Below, in pieces: positions 10,428 to 21,986 of a stretch of 41,079 bases of DNA. Made by a program: the position numbers and the translations under genes. The notes under the pieces were generated by a model. That model worked only from the letters and a program-made list of their open reading frames with translations. It was not told where the DNA came from and did not search any database. The DNA lies in assembly GCF_000526955.1 (NCBI RefSeq), contig NZ_JAHB01000007.1, forward strand, positions 1 to 41,079. Direction: 5' to 3'. The stretch comes from Mycoplasmopsis cricetuli ATCC 35279. GTDB lineage: Bacteria > Bacillota_I > Bacilli_A > Mycoplasmatales > Metamycoplasmataceae. Positions within the stretch are counted from its first letter, which is position 1. The number at the start of each line of letters is the position of its first letter.

Positions 10428-11408
10428 ATGTATCGCTCAAAATTAACTATTAAAGAAACACAACTTGCAATTCATGATTTGAAATTTGATTTTTCAAAAC
10501 AGTTACATAAAAGATTAAAATTAACAAGAGTAAGCGCGCCATTATTTGTAAAAAGTAAAACTAAAATCAATGATGGATTAAATGGAGAACAGCCTGTTAT
10601 TTTTTCACCTAAACATACAAATGAAAACCATGAAATTGTTCATTCTCTTGCTAAATGAAAAAGAATGGCTCTACAAAAATATGAATTTAGTGCAAATGAA
10701 GGAATTTATGCTGATATGAATGCAATTCGCAAGGAGGAATTTTTAGATTATAAGCATTCATATTATGTTGATCAATGGGATTGAGAAATTATTATTGAAA
10801 AATCTCAAAGAAATATCAATTTTTTAAAAGAAATTGTTAAAAAAATTTATGAATCAATTAAATTTGTTAAAAGAGAATTAATTTTAGATTTTCCACAATT
10901 AACTTATGATTTTCCAGAAGAATTAACATTTATTACTGCCAAAGAATTATACGAAATGTATCCTAATTTTTCTCCTGAAGAACGTGAAAATGAATTTGCT
11001 AAAAAAGTAAAAGCATTTTTTGTAATTGGAATTGGATACAAACTTCCTGATAATATTGAACATTCAAAAAGAGCATTTGATTATGATGACTGAAATTTAA
11101 ATGGAGATTTAGTTTTTTATGACAAAATTAATGATGCTGCATTGGAGATTTCATCAATGGGAATTAGAGTGGATGCAAATTCACTTGCAAGTCAAAAAGA
11201 ATATTTAGGTGTTAGTGATGATAAAATGGGAAGTTATCATAAAATGATTTTAAACAATGAATTACCTTTTACAATTGGAGGAGGTATTGGACAAAGTCGT
11301 CTTTCAATGCTATTACTTGAGAAAAAACATATTGGTGAAGTTCAAGTTTCAACTTGAGATGAAGAAACTAAAAAATATTGCTTTGAGAATAATATTAATC
11401 TCTTGTAA
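10428..11408 (+). CDS. asnA: Aspartate-ammonia ligase (asparagine synthetase A)
   Basis: Makes asparagine from aspartate and ammonia with ATP, via an aspartyl-AMP intermediate. The 326-residue frame (TGA as Trp) fits AsnA, a class II aminoacyl-tRNA-synthetase fold. Motif evidence: VSAPLFV and [10 protein letters not shown] near the N-terminus, [29 protein letters not shown], and the C-terminal class II motif 3-like [17 protein letters not shown]. The ATG follows AAAGGA at 10417-10422 and lies 10 bases after ligA, so the two are probably cotranscribed. A terminator-like hairpin follows. Confidence 0.95.
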
Positions 11409-11436
11409 AAATAAATGTTTATAATACTTAAATTAA

Positions 11437-11483
11437 TTAAAAAAAAGCATTAAAAAGTTGCTTTTTTTTTTTTTTTTTATAAT
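11437..11483 (+). terminator. Terminator after asnA with T17 tract running into a TATAAT
   Basis: A-run plus AGCA paired with TGCT (around 11446-11449 with 11459-11462) and a 17-T tail at 11462-11478. The tail runs directly into TATAAT at 11478-11483, a possible -10 for the next gene. The homopolymer may vary in length. Confidence 0.65.
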
Positions 11484-11578
11484 TTAGTTAATTTTAATAT
11501 TTAATCAAATAAATTATTGTTGTTTATATTTAATTGATAATTGATTGCTTTGATTAATTAATAAAGAAGGGTATTTTT

Positions 11579-12097
11579 ATGGAGATCAATAAAAATTTAA
11601 ATAAAAAACAAAACAAAGAACATTTAGCTGAAAATTTAACTAAAACTATTTTTCAAATAGAACACGAATTAAATAAATATGTTAAAACAAAAAAGAAAAT
11701 TAAGATTTTTATTTTAGTTATGATTACATTGAATATAGCAATTACTGCAATAGGATATTTTGCAAGTTCAAAAATATATCCTCCTGCTATTGTTTTTACA
11801 CCAAAATTTTTAATAATTATTTTTTTGATTATAAGTAAAAGTAAAATGAAGACAGTAAAAAATATTTTTTACATTATAAATACAGAAAACATTTTAAATA
11901 TTAAAACACAATCAAATTCTAATTTGTATGAAAATTTGTTACATTTATATTCAATTGCAGAAAAATCATATAATAATTTATGAATCTCTATTTTCTTTCC
12001 TCCGATTATGCTATTTAAAGGAATTAAATTTCATAGATCAGCAAATGCAATAATAAAAAACATACGTATACTTTTAAATAACAATTTCAATGTATAA
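11579..12097 (+). CDS. Small membrane protein, function unknown
   Basis: A 172-residue protein of no family that I recognise. The N-terminal 40 residues are polar and Lys/Asn rich and probably cytoplasmic. Two hydrophobic segments follow (about 43-63 and 79-95). After a TGA-encoded Trp there is a short hydrophobic patch near 136-146, and the tail is basic. There is no lipobox or cleavable signal. AAGAAGG at 11564-11570 precedes the ATG. The nearest upstream TATAAT adjoins the T17 tract about 95 bases upstream. It lies before a surface lipoprotein but does not overlap it. Confidence 0.7.
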
Positions 12098-12234
12098 ATA
12101 ATACATTTTAACAAAAAGTATTTTGTGCAATTGTTTACATTTTGCTATGTTAAAAAATATAAAACAACATTTTTTCAGAATTTTTTTAAAAAAAATGACT
12201 TTTTTAATTTTAAAGATTTATAATTTAGGGTATT
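12098..12234 (+). promoter_or_regulatory. Promoter of the repeat lipoprotein (leaderless)
   Basis: TATAAT at 12219-12224 with a weak -35-like ATGACT at 12195-12200 (18-base spacer). The ATG at 12235 is 10 bases beyond the box, so the mRNA has practically no leader and no SD is seen. The rest of the gap is AT-rich with no other clear structure. Confidence 0.55.
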
Positions 12235-14136
12235 ATGAAAAAGAAATATTTATTAACATTGGGATTTTCATCAATTATTGCAGTCCCAATTATTAGTGCT
12301 TCTTGCGTAAGTCAAGCAAAAGATATAACAGTAAAAAGCATTGATTTTAGCAATGTTACAAAAACTAGTGCAACTATTTCTGTTGAAGCTGAAGGACTAG
12401 AATCAACTGTTTCACAGCTTACCATAGTTCTTGAAACCAAAGAAAAAGATCATGAACCACATATTCGTTTAAATAGAGTTGGAACATCTAATAAATTTGA
12501 AGCAACTTATGATACATTAAAAGAAAACAAAACATATGAAATTCATAGTGTATGAATTCATTCATCTTTATTTATTAAACTTACTAATGAATTAAAATCA
12601 AAAACTCTTGAAACAACAAATCTAGTAAAACCATCAGTAAAAAGCATTGATTTTAGCAATGTTACAAAAACTAGTGCAACTATTTCTGTTGAAGCTGAAG
12701 GATTAGAATCAAGTATTTCAAATTTAACTATAATTATTAATACAAAAGAAAAAGATCATGAACCACATATTCGTTTAAATAGAGTTGGAACATCTAATAA
12801 ATTTGAAGCAACTTATGATACATTAAAAGAAAATAAAACATATGAAATTCATAGTGTATGAATTCGTACGGGATTAGAAATTCCACTTACCAGCACACTA
12901 AAAGTAAAAACTTTTGAAACAAAAGAAGTTAGGAAATTAATGCAGTTAGATAAAGAAGTTCAAGGATTTCCTTTTTTTAAAGTAGAAAGTTCATCAATTG
13001 ATCAAAATCAAGTTTTTAAGTTACAAGAAATTGAAAAAAGCCCAGCTTTAAAGTGACAAAAAATTAAAGATGCTGCTTCATATGCAATAGTTATGATTGA
13101 TATTGAAGCTTATGATGCTTCAGGAAGACCATTTATTCATTGAGTTGCTTTTACTAAAGATAATGCTAATTGAATTCCTGCTGATGCTGGAAAGCCAAAT
13201 AGTGATAAGTTAATTCAATTTGAAAATAGCCTCTCAAAAAGAGAATATGCAAAACCAGCACCCCCAGATAAAGATCACAATTATCAATTTCAAATTATTC
13301 CTTTGAAAAAAGTAATCACTCAAGATGATTTTACTAACAATTCTTCACCTACATTAGCTGATGCTGAAGCTCTAATTGGGGCAAATATAATCCCAAATGG
13401 AAAAGGTGGTTTTGGTCGTCTTACTGCTACTGCTCCAAAAATTAATAATAACTCTTATCAATCAAATGACTATAATAATGTAACTTCATTAAGTGGTAAA
13501 TTTTATAAAGATGAAGTTGAATTAGTAAAAGGAGTTAAACTCCTTGTTAAAAACATAAATTCAGATGCAATTGAAATAACATCAAATGAAAAAGGGCCAA
13601 AGCGCTTACCTAAAGAATTTTTGAGCACTATTGATTCAAATAAAAATTTAGTTGCATCAAATAGTGATAAAGAATTAAGTGTTGAATTTAATAAAGTTAA
13701 AGAAGCAAAAAGTTATGTTGTATTAATTAACAACAGTCAAGAAGTTCCTACTGATAAAAGCCCGCTTGTAAACTTTGGTGCTTATGGAATTGCACAACCA
13801 AATAAAGAAAAAGTAACTGTAAAAATACCTTTTAAAAATACTGAAATTTTAAACTTAGATTATAAGTTAATTCAAAATAGTTTTCAACATATAGCATTAA
13901 AAGAAAGAGTAATGCAACAAAGTGTTAAAGATGGATTTGTTGCTATTGCTCCAAAACAAGGTAATAATGATAAAGGATTTTATACAATTTTTGTTTATGC
14001 AACTGATTTAGAACCAAGTGCTTACAATGATTTAACAGCTCAAAATCAAAAAGCAACTGTTACTAAAGTTTTAGCAAAAATTCGGGGACATGTTTTAGCT
14101 GAATCAAGTGTGTATAAATTTAAAGTTGAAAAATAA
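12235..14136 (+). CDS. Surface lipoprotein with duplicated Ig/FN3-like repeats and PEBP-like domain
   Basis: A 633-residue lipoprotein. The signal peptide ends at a lipobox with Cys24 (SASC), so the mature protein is anchored outside. Residues 33-134 and 135-236 are tandem copies of a 102-residue beta-rich module of Ig/fibronectin III type (SIDFSNVTKTSATISVEA; YEIHSVWI). The remainder looks like the PEBP (YbhB/YbcL) family: SPALKW at 269-274, HWVAF at 302-306, a GFGRL motif near 392, a second start-like block ELSVEFNKVK at 480-489, and the C-terminal hallmark GHVLAESS at 618-625. PEBP proteins bind small anionic ligands. What this one binds, and whether the two start-like blocks are two domains, is open. 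Confidence 0.8.
12331..12942 (+). repeat. Tandem in-frame duplication, 306-base unit
   Basis: The unit starting at 12331 recurs at 12637 with the same reading frame (102 codons). Long blocks are nearly identical at DNA level, for example the first 66 or so bases of each copy and a block about 120 bases long in the middle. The stretches between and the unit ends have diverged. This mosaic fits recent duplication with later recombination or local conversion. Confidence 0.88.
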
Positions 14137-14152
14137 AAATAAAAATTAAATT

Positions 14153-14188
14153 AAAAATAGATGATTGAATTTCATCATCTATTTTTTT
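14153..14188. terminator. Bidirectional terminator between lipoprotein and pfkA
   Basis: 13-base perfect stem (14153-14165 with 14174-14186) with an 8-base loop; the stem ends are A- and T-runs. It lies between convergent genes. Confidence 0.85.
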
Positions 14189-14197
14189 ATCATCTTT

Positions 14198-15172
14198 TTA
14201 AAATTTATTAATCAAATTGAATTTAATGGCTTTTTCAACTGCTTTAGTTTTAGATTTATTTTCTAAATTTAAAGCTTCTAAAATTGGAATGGCAATAATG
14301 TCATTTTTAATATTACCAATAGCAAGTCCACTTTTTTGCTCTAAAAGTAATTCAACAGCTTTAATGGCCATTAATGAAGCATTAATTCTTTCTTGACCAG
14401 AAGGATTTCCACCTCTTTGAATATGATTTAAAGGATTTGAACGAGTTGCTCAGCCAGTTGCTTGATTAATTTCTTTTTCTAGTTGTTTTAAATCATAAAT
14501 TTTTTCAGATACAACAATAATTATACTTCTTCTTCGCCTGTTTAAAGTTAATTCTTTAGCTTTAGCAACAATTTCTTCAACTGGCATTTTATATTCACTA
14601 GTTGCAATAATTTCAGCACCAGTTGCTAGTCCTGAATATAAAGCCAAATCACCACAGAGATTTCCCATCACTTCTACAATCATAATTCTTTTATGACTTA
14701 TTGCAGTATCACGAATTTGATCAATTGCTCGAACAATTGTATTTAAGGCTGTGTCATATCCAATTGTAAAATCTGATGAAGCAATATCATTGTCAATAGT
14801 TCCAGGAAGAGCGATTGTTTTTACACCAGCTTCATGAAGAAGTTGCGCTCCTTTGTAACTACCATCCCCACCAATTACAACAAGTGAATCAATATTGCTT
14901 TTTTTAAGATTTTCAATTGCAATTTGACGAATTTGTGGGTCTTTAAATTCAGGGAAACGAGCTGAATAAATTAAAGTTCCACCTCTTGAAGCAGATAAAT
15001 TTAATTGTTCTAAGTTAGCTTTTTCAATTTGATTGTAATAAAGACCTTTGTATCCTTCAATGACAACATATGGTTCTAAATTATTGGCTCTAGCTGTTTT
15101 AGCAATCATAGCAACAGCAGTATTCATTCCAGGGGCATCTCCTCCAGAAGTTAAAATAGCAATCTTTTTCAT
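14198..15172 (-). CDS. pfkA: ATP-dependent 6-phosphofructokinase
   Basis: Phosphorylates fructose 6-phosphate, the committed step of glycolysis. 324 residues, normal for the bacterial enzyme. Motifs: ATP-binding GGDAPGMN near residue 11, GGDGSYKGA, the catalytic PGTIDNDI, MGNLCGDLALYSGLA, and the C-terminal LNHIQRGGNPS. One TGA is read as Trp (14447-14449 region). SD AAGGAG stands before ATG 15172. It is the last gene of valS-folD-pfkA, with 17 bases after folD, and ends at the terminator shared with the lipoprotein gene. Confidence 0.97.
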
Positions 15173-15189
15173 TAAGTCTCCTTTAAATT

Positions 15190-16020
15190 TTATGAAATAG
15201 TATCAATTAAATTTTTAATTAAACAAACAACTGTCATTGGTCCAACTCCTCCTGGAACCGGGGTGATAGCTGAAACTTTATCTTTAACTGATTCAAAATC
15301 AACATCTCCATAAATTTCATCTGAAATATTAGCATCTAAGTTAGTTCCAACATCTATAATAATTGCATCTTTTTTAACATTTTCAGCCTTAATGTAACGG
15401 GCTACACCAATAGCAACAATTAAAATATCAGCACTTTCAATTCCTCGAATTCCAGTTTCTTCATTAAAAGTAGCCACATTAGCACCACGACGTTTTATAA
15501 TGTGCGCTAAAGGTTTACCAACTAAGTGACTTCTTCCAACTACGCATACTTTTTTTCCTTCAACTTCAATTTTATATTCTTCCATTAGTTCAAGCACTGC
15601 TCTTGCAGTAGCAGGAACAAAATGTTTTCCAGCTTCATTGTATAAAAAAAATTCATTTTTAGTGGTTAAACCATCAATATCTTTATCATAAGGAACAGCA
15701 TCTAAAATAACTTGAGAAGGTAAATGTTTAGGAAGTGGCAATTGAACTATAACTCCATCAGCTCATTCATTAATTTCATCCATTTTTTGTAATAAACGAT
15801 TTTGAGTAATATTTTCTGGATATTTAAATAATTTACCTTCAATACCTACAAATTCACATTTTTCAAGTTTTTGCTGCACATATTTATTTGAAGCTAAATT
15901 ATCACCAACTTGAATTATAGCTAATTTGGGTTTGCGAGGCAAATTCATTTCAATTAGTTTGTCTTTTAATTTTTGCAATTCTTTTTTTGCAAGTTCCTTA
16001 CCACTAATTAATATTTGCAT
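15190..16020 (-). CDS. folD: Methylene-THF dehydrogenase / methenyl-THF cyclohydrolase
   Basis: Bifunctional enzyme interconverting 5,10-methylene- and 10-formyl-tetrahydrofolate, feeding purines and initiator formyl-Met. 276 residues with TGA as Trp. Visible are the catalytic Lys51 in KYVQQKLEKC, VQLPLPKHLP, the DIDGLT substrate motif, the NADP-binding GRSHLVGKP and the C-terminal TPVPGGVGPMT. The usual PCTP motif after the DIDG loop appears as PATA, a change from the common form. The start overlaps the 3' end of valS by 13 bases, and its SD AGGAGG lies inside valS, so translation is probably coupled. Confidence 0.95.
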
Positions 16021-18497
16021 TTTAATTCCTCCTGATATTTTTCTAGATCATTTTGATATTTTGTTAGTTTATTTTGTTCTTCTATAATTTTATTTTTAGG
16101 TGCTTTTTGTAAAAAAGTTGAATTGCTTAAAATATTTTGAGCTCTTGTGATTTCATTTTTTGTAAAATTGATTTTATCAAGTAAAATTTGTTTATTTTTT
16201 TCTTTTAATTCTTGACTTATTTTAATGTATAAATTACCTTTGTTTAAAGTGATTAAAAAATCATGATTTTTTAATCGTTTAGCAAATACCATTGAATTGA
16301 TGATGTTTTGAGTATTTTGATCAATTTCAAAATCAACATCATAAAAAATTAAATCTTTTTTAGAAATAAAATTAATTTCACGATATTTACGAATTTCAGT
16401 AACAATGTTAATGATTAAATCAATATATTTGACATTTTTGTTATTTCTAATCATTGGAATTTGTTGTTCAAGAAGCTCTTTTTTAAAAATTTCAGAATAA
16501 AGTCTATCAGTAATAAAAGGTAAAAATGGGTGCAGAATAATTAGAGTTTTTCTTAAAATTTCTAAAGCACTTTTTTTTGAATAATTACTTTTAATCATTT
16601 CAATGTATCAACCACTTAAATCATTGAATAAATAACTTTGAATTTTAGCGCCAATAATTGTAAAATCATATTTTTTCATAGCTTTATTAATGTCTTTATT
16701 TAATTCAGCTAATTTATTATTAATTCATCAATCAATATCATTTTTTCTTTGAATTTTATTTTCAGGCAGTGAATTAATATATAAGGCTATGTTTCAAAGT
16801 TTATTATTAATTTTTCATGCACTTTCAATTTTTTCAATTGAAAAACGAATATCTAAACCAGGAGAAGTATTAGTGATTAAAAATCATCTAAGTGCATCTG
16901 AACCATATTTATCAATTACTTTCATTGGGTCAATTCCATTGTTAAGTGATTTTGACATTTTACGACCATATTGATCTCGAATTAAACCATGAAGCAAAAC
17001 ATCTTTAAATGGTTTTTGTTTCATAAATTGTTTACCAAAAAAGTACATTCGAGCTACTCAAAAGAAAATAATATCATAACCAGTTACAAGCAAAGAAAAG
17101 GGATAATAACGCTCTAAATCTTTTGTTTTATTTGGCCAACCTAAAAAACTAAATGGAGCAATTCCAGAAGAAAATCATGTATCTAGAACATCAGGATCCT
17201 GAACTCAGTTTTTACCTGGTGATTTTTCTTGAACTTTAACATTACCTTTTAAATCATACCAAGCTGGAATTTGATGTCCTCATCATAATTGTCTTGAAAT
17301 AGTTCAATCATGAATATTTTCCATTCATTTTTTTAATACATCTTTAAATCTTTTTGGAAAAAAGGTTACAGAATTTTTATTTTTTAAATCATCTAAAATC
17401 AACTGAGCTAATTCTTTCATTTTAACAAATCATTGTGAACGAACTAAAATTTCAGTTGGAACTTTTGATCTTTCACTAAATCCTACATTGGAAATAGTGA
17501 TTTCAATTTTTTCAAGTTTGTTATTTTCTTTTAAAAAATTTGCAATTTTTTCTCTAGCTTCAAAACGTTCAAGTTTATCAAAAGGAGAATTTGGATAATT
17601 TATATATCCTTTTTGATCAATTGTTTCAAAAATTTCTAAATTTAATTTTTGAATAATTTCAATATCAGTTTCAGCATGAGCTGATAGTTTCATTATTCCA
17701 GAACCAAAACTCATGTCAACATATTCATCACTAACAATTGGAATTTTTTTACCAGTTAATGGATGAATTACATTTTTATTTAAATATTTAAAATAGCGTT
17801 TATCATTAGGATTAACTACGATTGCAACATCACTTAATAAGGTTTCAGTTCTAACAGTTGCAACTGTTAAATAATCATTTGAGTTTTCAATAGGGTATTT
17901 AATGTAATACATTTTTTGTTCAACTGGTTTAGAAATAATTTCAATATTTGAAAGAGCTGTTTGCATTTTGACATCTCAATTAATTGCTTTAACACCTCTG
18001 TAAATAAGACCTTTTTTATACAAGTCAATAAAAATCTTATTAACAGCTTTATTATTTTTTTCATCTAAAGTAAATCTTTCTTTTGAATAATCCAAAGCAA
18101 GACCAACTTTGGATCATTGACTTCGAAAAATATTTGCATATTGATCTTTTCACTCTCAAATTTTTTCAATAAAAGAACCTCTACCTAAATCATGTTTTGT
18201 AAGTTTGTTTTCTTGATACAAAACTTCTTCAACTTTACTTTGGGTTGCAATTCCAGCATGATCCATTCCGGGCAACCACATAACATCAAAGCCTTTAAGC
18301 TTTTTATATCGAATGACTGTATCTTGAATATATGAATCTAATGCATGACCTAAATGTAGTTTTCCAGTTACATTTGGAGGAGGAAGTAAGATAGAAAATG
18401 GTTTTTTGCTTTTGTCATGATGCATAAAAAATTTTTTCTTTTGTCATTTTATGTCAATTCCAGATTCTACTTTTTGATGAATATAATTTTTTTCCAT
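16008..18497 (-). CDS. valS: Valyl-tRNA synthetase
   Basis: Charges tRNA-Val. 829 residues after reading many TGA codons as Trp, which otherwise break the gene into pieces. Features: [15 protein letters not shown] with the HIGH-type HLGH at about 48-51, [13 protein letters not shown] in the editing domain, [10 protein letters not shown] as the KMSKS loop, an anticodon-binding domain, and the short C-terminal coiled coil rich in Lys and Gln typical of ValRS. ATG 18497 is preceded by GGAG; a later ATG at 18425 would cut into the N-terminal strand. It is the first gene of the operon with folD and pfkA. Confidence 0.96.
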
Positions 18498-18602
18498 ATA
18501 ACTCCAATGATAAAAAATAATGAATTTTTTTAAAAAAATTATAATTTTTAATATTATTTTATATTATACTCCAAAAATAGTATTTTTATGATAGGTATTG
18601 AA
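18498..18602. promoter_or_regulatory. Divergent promoters valS / lipoprotein
   Basis: Plus strand: TATACT at 18565-18570 before the lipoprotein. Minus strand: TATAAT at 18538-18543 before valS, leaving a leader of about 30 bases with GGAG. No strong -35 in either direction. No T-box leader or stem structure is seen before valS; the leader is too short for one. Confidence 0.5.
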
Positions 18603-20273
18603 ATGAAAAAACAACTTTTAAAACTAATAACACCTTTAGCAACTCTTTCATTTTTTTCAGTGGCAGCAAGTTGTGCTAAAGAAAATCAAAATGACCAATT
18701 AGACGTTGAATCGGCTTCTAATTTTATTGATAATGATTTAAAAAAATTTCAAACTAATTTAATAGATTATTTTAAAGATAATTTTGATTTTAGTAAAATA
18801 AACAATCAAGATAAAAAAGAACTTGAAAAATCAATTGGTAACATTGAAAATTTTTTCAATTATTTGTTTTCGTTGTTAGAAAAACAATATTCTGAATTTG
18901 ATAAAGATGAAAATGTAAGTTTGGAATATTTATTTTATTTTAATTTGTCTAGATTTATAAATTCATTTTATGACAAAGTAATTGAAGAAGTATCTAATTT
19001 AAGTAAAATTTCAAAATACGAGCCTAAAAAAGTAAATAAAGAAACTGCAAATAAAATTCTTAAAGATTTTTTTATGCTTATTTTAAAGGTTGAAAAAATG
19101 ACAGTGGATTTTTATTGAAAAGAAATTAATAAAAGCATTAATGAATTAAACAATCTTGGCAATATAAAATTAAAAAGTCAAGATAAGATTAAAGATTTTA
19201 ATAAATATTTTAAGCAAGTAAATTCTCAATTTTCAGAATTAAAAAATAAATTAGTTGAGAAAAATTTTATTTTTGATAATAAATTAAAAACTGGACCATT
19301 TAACAATCATGCAAATGATATTATAAAAAATGAAGTTAAAAAATTAAAAGAACAAATATCAATTTTTTTAAAAAAATATAGTGAATTAGTTGTTGAACAG
19401 TTATTAAAAAGTCGTAAAAAAGAAGATCCTGTTTTATGAAAATTTAGATTTACACCACAAAATTTTTATAGTTCAATTTTTAATTTTAAAATTTTTTCTG
19501 AATTATTTTCTGATGATGAATTAGTTAAAGCTAAAAATGATATTCAAAATTTTATTGATAAGTATAAAGATAATATTTTTATTAATGACAATTACTTAAT
19601 TGATGATTTAATTAATGCAAAGACAGTTAAGATAAAAATAAATGATAGTAATAATTACTCAGTTGCAAGTATATTTAATGCAAATGCCTCAGGATTTGAA
19701 AATATAAAATTAGATCATGAAAATAAATTAAGTTTAGGTTCACAAATAAAAGATAAAAAATATCAACATTTATTAAAATTAACCCTACCTTTTTTTCAAT
19801 TAAAAGAAAAAGGGATTAATTTATATCAAATTAATTTTTCAGCAACTGAAAATTTAAAAAAAATAGATAATGAAATAAAAAATATATTAGAAAATTTTGT
19901 GGTTTTAACAAAATTAAATTATCACATTAATATAAAAATAAATGATAAATCAGAGGTTATTTTAGAATTTCAACAGTTAACTAATGATTTTAAAGCTATT
20001 AGTTTTTTTGAAAAATCTCAAATTGATGCAAAATATTTTTTAAATTCTCAAGAAGAATATTTAATTGCTAATAAAAATAATTTAAAAACTAATGGAACTG
20101 ATGAATTTTCTTATGTTGATATTTTTGTACCTTTAACTGATGCTCAATACAATCAAATTTTTGAAAAACAAATTAAAACTAGTTCAGGTCAAAAACCAGA
20201 AATAAATGGAGATAATATTAAAATAGGAATTGATTTTGTTGAACCAATTGTTTTAAAACTTAAATTAATTTAA
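18603..20273 (+). CDS. Lipoprotein of unknown function
   Basis: A 556-residue lipoprotein. The N-terminus is MKKQLLK plus a hydrophobic stretch and lipobox Cys24 (AASC), so the mature protein sits on the outer face of the membrane. The body is rich in Lys, Asn, Asp, Phe and Ile and mostly helical in appearance over residues 30-330, with more strand-like pattern towards the end. I recognise no family. ATG 18603 gives a standard signal peptide; an in-frame ATG at 18588 would add MIGIE and cannot be excluded, since neither has a clear SD. Single gene between a divergent promoter and a terminator. Confidence 0.8.
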
Positions 20274-20289
20274 TTTTTAAAGTAAAGAA

Positions 20290-20319
20290 AAAACATCAAG
20301 TTTATTAACTTGATGTTTT
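20290..20319. terminator. Bidirectional terminator between lipoprotein and ftsZ
   Basis: 13-base perfect stem (20290-20302 with 20307-20319), loop TATT, A-run and T-run ends. It also lies 100 bases beyond the ftsZ stop on the minus strand, where the T-run TTTTTT is present. Confidence 0.88.
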
Positions 20320-20418
20320 AATTTAAGCAATTACAGAGTAATGCTTGAGAATTTAATAAATTTTTCATCAAAAATAATGATATACTAATTACTTATTTTC
20401 TAAGACATCAACTTATAA

Positions 20419-21975
20419 TTAATATCAATCATCATTATCTTTTGGTGATTTTCTTAATAAATTCTCTTCATGTTGCTTTTTTTCAGATTCACTCATTTCT
20501 TCTGACCTTGATAGATAGTTATTTACTTCCATAGTGTCATTTTTATTGTTTAAAAAATTTTGCTTGTTAAATGAATCATTTGTTTTTGGTGTAAAAATAC
20601 TTACATTATTTTCAAAGTTAGAAATTCTTTTTTCACCAAAGACATTTTCATATTCTCTAACTGATTCAGGAATTTCATCACCTGGTTCATCAAAGTATTC
20701 ACTTGAAAATTCATTAGTTTGAAAATCTTGTTCAAAAGTGTCTTCAATTGGTTTGTAATCAACCATATGAATGTGTTCTTGAATTTTTTCTTGAGAATGA
20801 ATTATTGGTATTTCAGTAGTTTTTTCTATTGATTTAATTTCTTCAACTTCAACTACTGGAGTTTCTTTTGATATAAACTCATTAGCTGCTTGAGTTATAG
20901 TTGGTTTAGGTTTAATTGAATTAAATTTATTTAAATTAGTTGGATCATTTGAAGTTTCACCAGTTACAATAATTGAAACTTTAAAAAATTCTGAATTATC
21001 TTTTGTATCAACTAACTCATATCCACTAATTACTTCAAAATCTTCATCATCAGCATCATAAGAACCTTTGAAAATTTCATGAGCTCTTGTGATAGCGCGA
21101 TTAATTTCATTCAATGAAGTTTTACGATCATGTTGAATATTAATTAGCATTTTGCTTGCTTTAGTTATTACTGTTTCATAAAGATTTTGATCAAATGCTT
21201 TTTCAACAGCTTTTTCAGCACGATCTTTACCTGTAGCTGAGGCAATTCCAACCATGGTTATACCTGAGTCAACTAAAATTTTTCTTACATCAGCATAATC
21301 AATATTAATTCTTCCAATACGATATAAAATATCATGAATGGCTAAAATTATATTTTTTAAAGAAATATTTGAAAGTTCAAATGTGTCCTCAATTGGAATT
21401 TCACCATAATTTTTAGCCAACTTATCATTTGAAAGAACAATATATGAATCTACATGTTTAGAAAGTTTGGCGATTCCTTCTTTGGCATGTCTTCTTCTTT
21501 TTGGACCTTCAAATAAAAATGGCGTAGTAACAATTGCAAGAGTTAATGCACCAGAAGCTTTAGCTGATTCTGCAATGATTGGAACAGCACCAGTTCCTGT
21601 TCCACCACCAAAACCAGCAGCAATAATAACAACATCAGCACCTTTTAGTTTAGATTCAATTTCTCCTAAACTATCTCTTGCTGCTTTTGCTCCAACTTCA
21701 GGATCTGAACCAGCTCCTAATCCACGGTTATCTCTTCCAAGAGGGATTTGATTTTGACAATCGTTAGAAGCTAAGGCTTGAGCATCAGTGTTTGCAACTA
21801 TGAATTCAACATTTTTGAAATGATCTTTTTTCATCATTTGAATTGCGTTATTTCCAGCTCCACCCACTCCAATAACTTTTAGAACAATTCCAGCAGTATT
21901 ACGATCAATTAATTTTTCTGATTCAAGATTGGATTGTTCAATTTTTTCTTGACTTGCTTGAATTTCATCAAACAT
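20419..21975 (-). CDS. ftsZ: Cell division GTPase FtsZ with long acidic tail
   Basis: Tubulin-like GTPase that forms the division ring. 518 residues: the last codons are TGA (Trp), TAT, then TAA. The core (about 28-345) has the nucleotide-binding motifs VGGAGNNAI, the tubulin signature GGGTGTG at 123-129, TTPFLFEGPKRRRHA, and the T7-loop region NIDYADVRKI, so GTPase activity should be intact. Residues from about 350 form a long, acidic, Glu/Asn-rich tail, longer than in most bacteria, with EIPESVREYENVFGE near the middle and a polar end. SD AGGAGAAAA precedes ATG 21975. It is the last gene of mraZ-rsmH-ftsA-like-ftsZ. Confidence 0.97.
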
Positions 21976-21986
21976 ACTTTTTCTCC

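Noticed and set aside
18498-18530. T-box riboswitch before valS.
   Set aside because: The leader from the TATAAT to the ATG is only about 30 bases and has no T-box or terminator stem.
21467-21751. 94-codon frame antisense to ftsZ.
   Set aside because: It is a shadow of the highly conserved ftsZ core on the other strand.
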